From assembly GCA_023436025.1 (NCBI GenBank), contig JAEZKX010000406.1, forward strand, positions 1 to 5,482: 5,482 nt of DNA, given 5' to 3'. The stretch comes from Pseudomonadota bacterium (GTDB taxonomy: Bacteria; Pseudomonadota; Gammaproteobacteria; Burkholderiales; Burkholderiaceae_C). The position numbers and the translations under genes were made by a program. The notes beneath the pieces were generated by a model. That model was not told where the DNA came from. It saw only the letters and a program-made list of their open reading frames with translations, and made no database searches. Below are positions 1 through 5,482 of the stretch, piece by piece. Position 1 is the first letter of the stretch. Each line of letters begins with the position of its first letter.

Positions 1-50
1 CGGCACGCCTAGGCCACGTCCCGGGGTGGCGGCGCCAGCCGCGATCTTGG

Positions 51-105
51 CTCGCCTGGCGCGTTTCGCCGGGCTGCGCGCGCGCAGCCACGACGCGCCA
101 GCGAG
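51..105. repeat. Nested GC-rich inverted repeat
   Basis: The outer arms are CTCGCCTGGCGCGT (51-64) and ACGCGCCAGCGAG (93-105), complementary except for one bulged base. Inside them is a perfect 18-base palindrome, GGCTGCGCGCGCGCAGCC (72-89). Together they could fold as a long stacked hairpin in RNA from either strand, or as a cruciform. No T tract follows on either side, so it is not a classical intrinsic terminator. It could still end or stabilise transcripts converging between the kinase gene and its unseen neighbour. Confidence 0.45.
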
Positions 106-197
106 GCGGGCACGCGGGCTGCATACCTGCAGTGGACGGACGCCGCGGCCGTGCAGCAGTCCTTGCCCCGGTCGTCGCTGGTGCGGGGGGCTGCATT

Positions 198-219
198 CCT
201 TGCAAGCGCGCAAGCAAGG
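198..219 (-). terminator. Weak hairpin just past the kinase stop codon
   Basis: CCTTGC (198-203) is complementary to GCAAGG (214-219), with a short GC-rich loop, and it starts about seven bases beyond the kinase stop codon on the minus strand. Alternative pairings of the repeated GCAAG units are possible. There is no T run after the stem, so intrinsic termination is doubtful. Its position is the main reason to list it. Confidence 0.25.
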
Positions 220-226
220 CGGTGCT

Positions 227-4222
<3,996 letters not shown>

Positions 4223-4265
4223 GCTAGCAACACCCGGGCGCTGGAAGGACTTTGGTCGTCAGGTC

Positions 4266-4292
4266 TTGAAAATCTCGCGCTTGCCTTAAACT
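4266..4292 (+). promoter_or_regulatory. Candidate ssrA promoter
   Basis: TTGAAA at 4266-4271 resembles a sigma-70 -35 box and TAAACT at 4287-4292 a -10 box. The 15-base spacing is shorter than ideal. Transcription would start near 4299, a few bases before the predicted mature tmRNA 5' end at 4303, which fits RNase P trimming a short leader. The kinase gene diverges on the other side of this 80-base gap; I saw no convincing promoter for it. Confidence 0.45.
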
Positions 4293-4393
4293 ACCCGGTC
4301 CTGGGGCTGCACCGGTTTCGACGTGGGTTCGGACACGCAGCAGGGCATGTCGAGGCTCAGCTACCTCGTAAATCCAACTGAAACAAACCAACT

Positions 4394-4426
4394 GCGAACG
4401 ACGAACGTTTCGCCCTCGCCGCTTAA
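4394..4426 (+). other. tmRNA proteolysis tag reading frame (ANDERFALAA)
   Basis: The resume codon GCG at 4394 begins ten codons reading ANDERFALAA, ending at TAA (4424-4426). With the alanine carried by tmRNA itself, the added tag is A-ANDERFALAA. The terminal LAA is the signal recognised by ClpXP and related proteases. It differs from the E. coli tag ANDENYALAA only by RF in place of NY. I associate this tag with Bordetella and relatives. Confidence 0.93.
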
Positions 4427-4645
4427 ACACCGGTGAGCCTTGCAACGGTTGGCCGATGGGCCGGGCTTGAGGAGCAATCCGACTAGCTGCAAGGTAATCT
4501 ACATTGGCTGGCCCCCCTCCGGGTACCTTGGGTGGGGGCGAGATCATAGGGTGCTGGCTGCCATCGAAGCGTGCGACTGCGCGTCGGAGGCGGTGAGAAC
4601 CAAAACAGATCGCTAAACATGTAGAACTGTTCGTGAAAGGCTTGC

Positions 4646-4677
4646 GGACGCGGGTTCAATTCCCGCCAGCTCCACCA
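4646..4677 (+). other. Probable attachment site at the 3' end of ssrA
   Basis: Integrases of the P4 type commonly recombine at the 3' end of tRNA or tmRNA genes and bring a copy of that end with them, leaving the RNA intact. Here the T arm and acceptor strand of ssrA lie about 190 bases before an integrase gene that faces away from it, the standard left-end layout. I cannot fix the crossover point, because the second copy (right end) is not in the window. The core might extend past the CCA. Confidence 0.5.
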
Positions 4678-4688
4678 TAACAACATCC

Positions 4689-4724
4689 AAGGCCGTCCGG
4701 TGACATCCACCGGACGGCCTTTTT
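4689..4724 (+). terminator. Intrinsic terminator after ssrA
   Basis: AAGGCCGTCCGGTG (4689-4702) and CACCGGACGGCCTT (4708-4721) form a perfect 14-base-pair stem with a five-base loop, followed by a run of T (4720-4724). This is a strong Rho-independent terminator placed 11 bases past the tmRNA CCA end. If an element is integrated at the end of ssrA, this terminator could be brought by the element or be host sequence inside the attachment region; the window alone cannot tell. Confidence 0.88.
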
Positions 4725-4772
4725 CCTTGGTGCATCAATGACTTGCGGTCTGGTTTTGTCCGACCTCATCCA

Positions 4773-4802
4773 TTGACATCCAGTCGATGGGCGGGGAACA
4801 AT
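4773..4802 (+). promoter_or_regulatory. Candidate integrase promoter
   Basis: TTGACA at 4773-4778 is a perfect -35 consensus. AACAAT at 4797-4802 matches four of six bases of the -10 consensus at 18-base spacing, giving a start near 4809. The -10 box overlaps the first GGGGAACA motif, so a protein bound there would block transcription. The -35 box also lies inside a small hairpin (CCATTGAC 4770-4777 with GTCGATGG 4783-4790). Confidence 0.45.
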
Positions 4803-4869
4803 CCGGGGAACAAAGCGAAAAAAGTCGAAGCGGAAGGGGGTGTTCCCCGGTCCGGGCGACCGGGGGACA
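4792..4869 (+). repeat. Iterated GGGGAACA motifs in the integrase leader
   Basis: CGGGGAACAA occurs at 4792-4801 and again at 4804-4813, exactly 12 bases apart. An inverted copy, TGTTCCCCGG, is at 4841-4850, and a degenerate direct copy, GGGGGACA, ends at 4869, just before the ATG. The last two form a 12-base inverted repeat, 4841-4852 with 4858-4869, around a five-base loop with one G-T mismatch. Repeats of this kind near an attachment site suit arm-type sites for the integrase N-terminal domain, or an operator. The role is inferred; the repeats are plain in the sequence. Confidence 0.65.
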
Positions 4870-4870
4870 G

Positions 4871-5362
4871 ATGCTGACCGACAAACACTGCAAGAGCGCC
4901 ACTTGCCCGCCTGACAAGAAGCGGGTTCGGCTCACGGACTCCGGGGGGCTCTACCTGGAGATCAGCCCCGCAGGGTCGAAGCGGTGGTTCTGGAAGCTGT
5001 ACGCCGACGGCAAGGAAAGCCGGATGGCCCTGGGGAGCTATCCCGCGGTCAGCCTGGCAGAGGCCCGCCGCGCCCGGGATGCCGCTCGGCTGCAGAAGCA
5101 CGAGGGGAAGAACCCCATCCAAGTCCGGAAGGTGGAGAAGCTGAAGGCCAGCAACCCTGGCGCCTCGATCTTCCGCGACGTTGCCTTGGAGTGGCATGGC
5201 AAGCAGTCCTCCCAGTGGAGCGCTGGGCATGCTACCCGGGCGCTTCGCCAGCTGGAGCGGGATCTGTTCCCCTGGATCGGGGAACGCCCGCTCGCCGAAA
5301 TCCAGCCCACGGAACTCCTGGCCACGGTCCGGAAGATCGAAGAACGGGGAGCCCTCGGCGCG
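4871..5362 (+). pseudogene. P4-type tyrosine integrase, 5' part only, interrupted by an IS element
   Basis: These 164 codons match the N-terminus of P4-type site-specific integrases, which insert islands and prophages at tRNA or tmRNA 3' ends. The start MLTDKHCKSA is the usual family opening. Residues 4-90 form the arm-type DNA-binding domain (DUF4102 type), with RLTDSGGLYLEI, RWFWKLY, ALGSYPAVSLAEAR and ARDAARLQ. Residues 98-164 look like the core-binding SAM-like domain (FRDVALEW, LERDLFPWIG, LAEIQPTELLATVRKIEERGAL). Family members run to about 400 residues; the catalytic Arg-His-Tyr domain is absent here because IS sequence begins near 5363, although the frame stays open through it to the window end. 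The rest of the gene may resume beyond the IS. ATG 4871 is chosen by family alignment; an in-frame ATG at 4787 would add 28 unrelated residues and lies upstream of the likely transcription start. The Shine-Dalgarno (GGGGGA) is very close to the ATG and is buried in the 4841-4869 hairpin. Confidence 0.85.
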
Positions 5363-5482
5363 TGTCAAGATAGTTGTCGCCTCGGTCATGCAGCCAGTTG
5401 GTCGATATGGACCTCCTGGGCCGTGCCGGCTTTTGCGGCGGGCTCACGCTCTGGGTTGAGCGTGACGAACTCGATCGGCGAC
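5363..5482 (-). mobile_element. End of an IS3-family-like insertion sequence (partial)
   Basis: Integrase similarity stops near 5362, and TGTCAAGATAGTTGTCGCC (5363-5381) then reads as a plausible IS terminus; IS3-family ends typically begin with TG. Immediately inside it lies the 3' end of a transposase frame running toward this end, so this would be the right end of the IS. The element continues outside the window, so its other end and the target duplication cannot be seen. The exact first base is uncertain by a few positions. Confidence 0.7.
5386..5481 (-). CDS. C-terminus of an IS3-type transposase (partial)
   Basis: The minus-strand frame encodes 31 residues and a TGA stop at 5386-5388; its beginning lies beyond the window. 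The fragment opens with SPIEFVTLNP, like the motif near the C-terminus of the IS3-family orfB (DDE, rve-type) transposase, usually preceded by a phrase about a short Gly-Tyr stretch. It ends HIDQLAA, with the stop about 23 bases from the IS terminus, which is normal spacing. The catalytic residues would be upstream and are not visible. Assignment to IS3 rests on this one motif and the element end. Confidence 0.7.
   Translation of the reverse strand, partial: SPIEFVTLNPEREPAAKAGTAQEVHIDQLAA

Larger units (their letters stand above)
1..226. other. Non-coding or unassigned flank downstream of the kinase gene
   Basis: No reading frame here looks like a real protein. The long open frames that cross it on both strands are rich in Arg, Ala, Pro and Gly and have no recognisable motifs, which is typical of shadow frames in high-GC DNA. 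The stretch holds two inverted repeats, listed separately, and otherwise nothing I can name. The next gene on this side may lie just outside the window. Confidence 0.5.
4303..4677 (+). ncRNA. ssrA: Transfer-messenger RNA (tmRNA)
   Basis: tmRNA rescues ribosomes stalled on broken mRNA: it enters as an alanyl-tRNA mimic with SmpB, then its short reading frame adds a degradation tag. The 5' end GGGGCTG (4303-4309) pairs with CAGCTCC (4667-4673) to form the acceptor stem, with one G-U pair, and the CCA end is encoded (4675-4677). The hallmark 5' segment GGTTTCGACG is at 4314-4323, and the 3' T-arm region GGACGCGGGTTCAATTCCC lies at 4646-4664. The tag frame sits about 90 bases in, as expected. At about 375 bases it is a normal one-piece tmRNA, not the split form. 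The start is set by acceptor pairing. The gene appears intact although an integrase gene lies directly downstream, as expected when an element integrates at the 3' end and restores it. Confidence 0.96.

Noticed and set aside
4641..4677. A separate tRNA gene, suggested by the T arm and CCA end
   Set aside because: The sequence is the tRNA-like 3' part of tmRNA; its acceptor strand pairs with the 5' end at 4303 and there is no anticodon arm.
4792..4869. A CRISPR array, because of the repeated motif
   Set aside because: The repeats are about 10 bases long, differ in orientation and lack regular spacers. They fit protein-binding sites.
4984..5373. A 129-codon plus-strand frame in another phase of the integrase region
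   Set aside because: It overlaps the integrase frame, which has the family motifs; this one has none.
4766..5389. A 207-codon minus-strand open frame opposite the integrase
   Set aside because: It crosses the integrase-IS junction, has no known motif, and lies opposite a frame with clear integrase family features.

Overview
The window is high-GC proteobacterial chromosome, most likely from a betaproteobacterium of the Alcaligenaceae (Bordetella/Achromobacter type). The main clue is a one-piece tmRNA gene encoding the tag ANDERFALAA, which I associate with that group. The base composition and the multi-PAS hybrid kinase fit this, but I could not run a search.

Layout. Bases 1-226 hold no convincing gene; they contain a nested GC-rich inverted repeat (51-105) and a small hairpin (198-219) just past the kinase stop. 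Bases 227-4222 (minus strand) encode one 1331-residue soluble hybrid sensor histidine kinase: five PAS-like domains, HisKA, HATPase, two receivers and a C-terminal Hpt domain. All phosphorelay residues are present. About 80 bases separate it from the divergent tmRNA gene ssrA (4303-4677, plus strand), which ends in an encoded CCA. A strong hairpin terminator follows at 4689-4724.

Beyond ssrA the sequence looks like the left edge of an integrated element. A P4-type tyrosine integrase gene starts at 4871 in the same direction as ssrA, the usual arrangement when an island or prophage has used the 3' end of ssrA as its attachment site. Its leader carries a consensus -35 box and four related copies of a GGGGAACA motif, two direct, one inverted and one degenerate, suggesting integrase-binding and autoregulatory sites. 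The integrase reading frame loses resemblance to its family after about 164 residues. There, at about 5363, an IS element begins: its end starts TGTCAAGATAG, and a minus-strand frame encodes the C-terminus of an IS3-type transposase containing SPIEFV. The integrase is thus cut before its catalytic domain, and the element may be locked in place.

The two halves are unrelated in function. The kinase and ssrA are probably host genes; the integrase and IS are successive layers of mobile DNA. I see no clearly new biological system. The most interesting points are the nested insertion into the integrase, the repeat-rich integrase leader, and an altered residue beside the phosphoacceptor of the first receiver domain.
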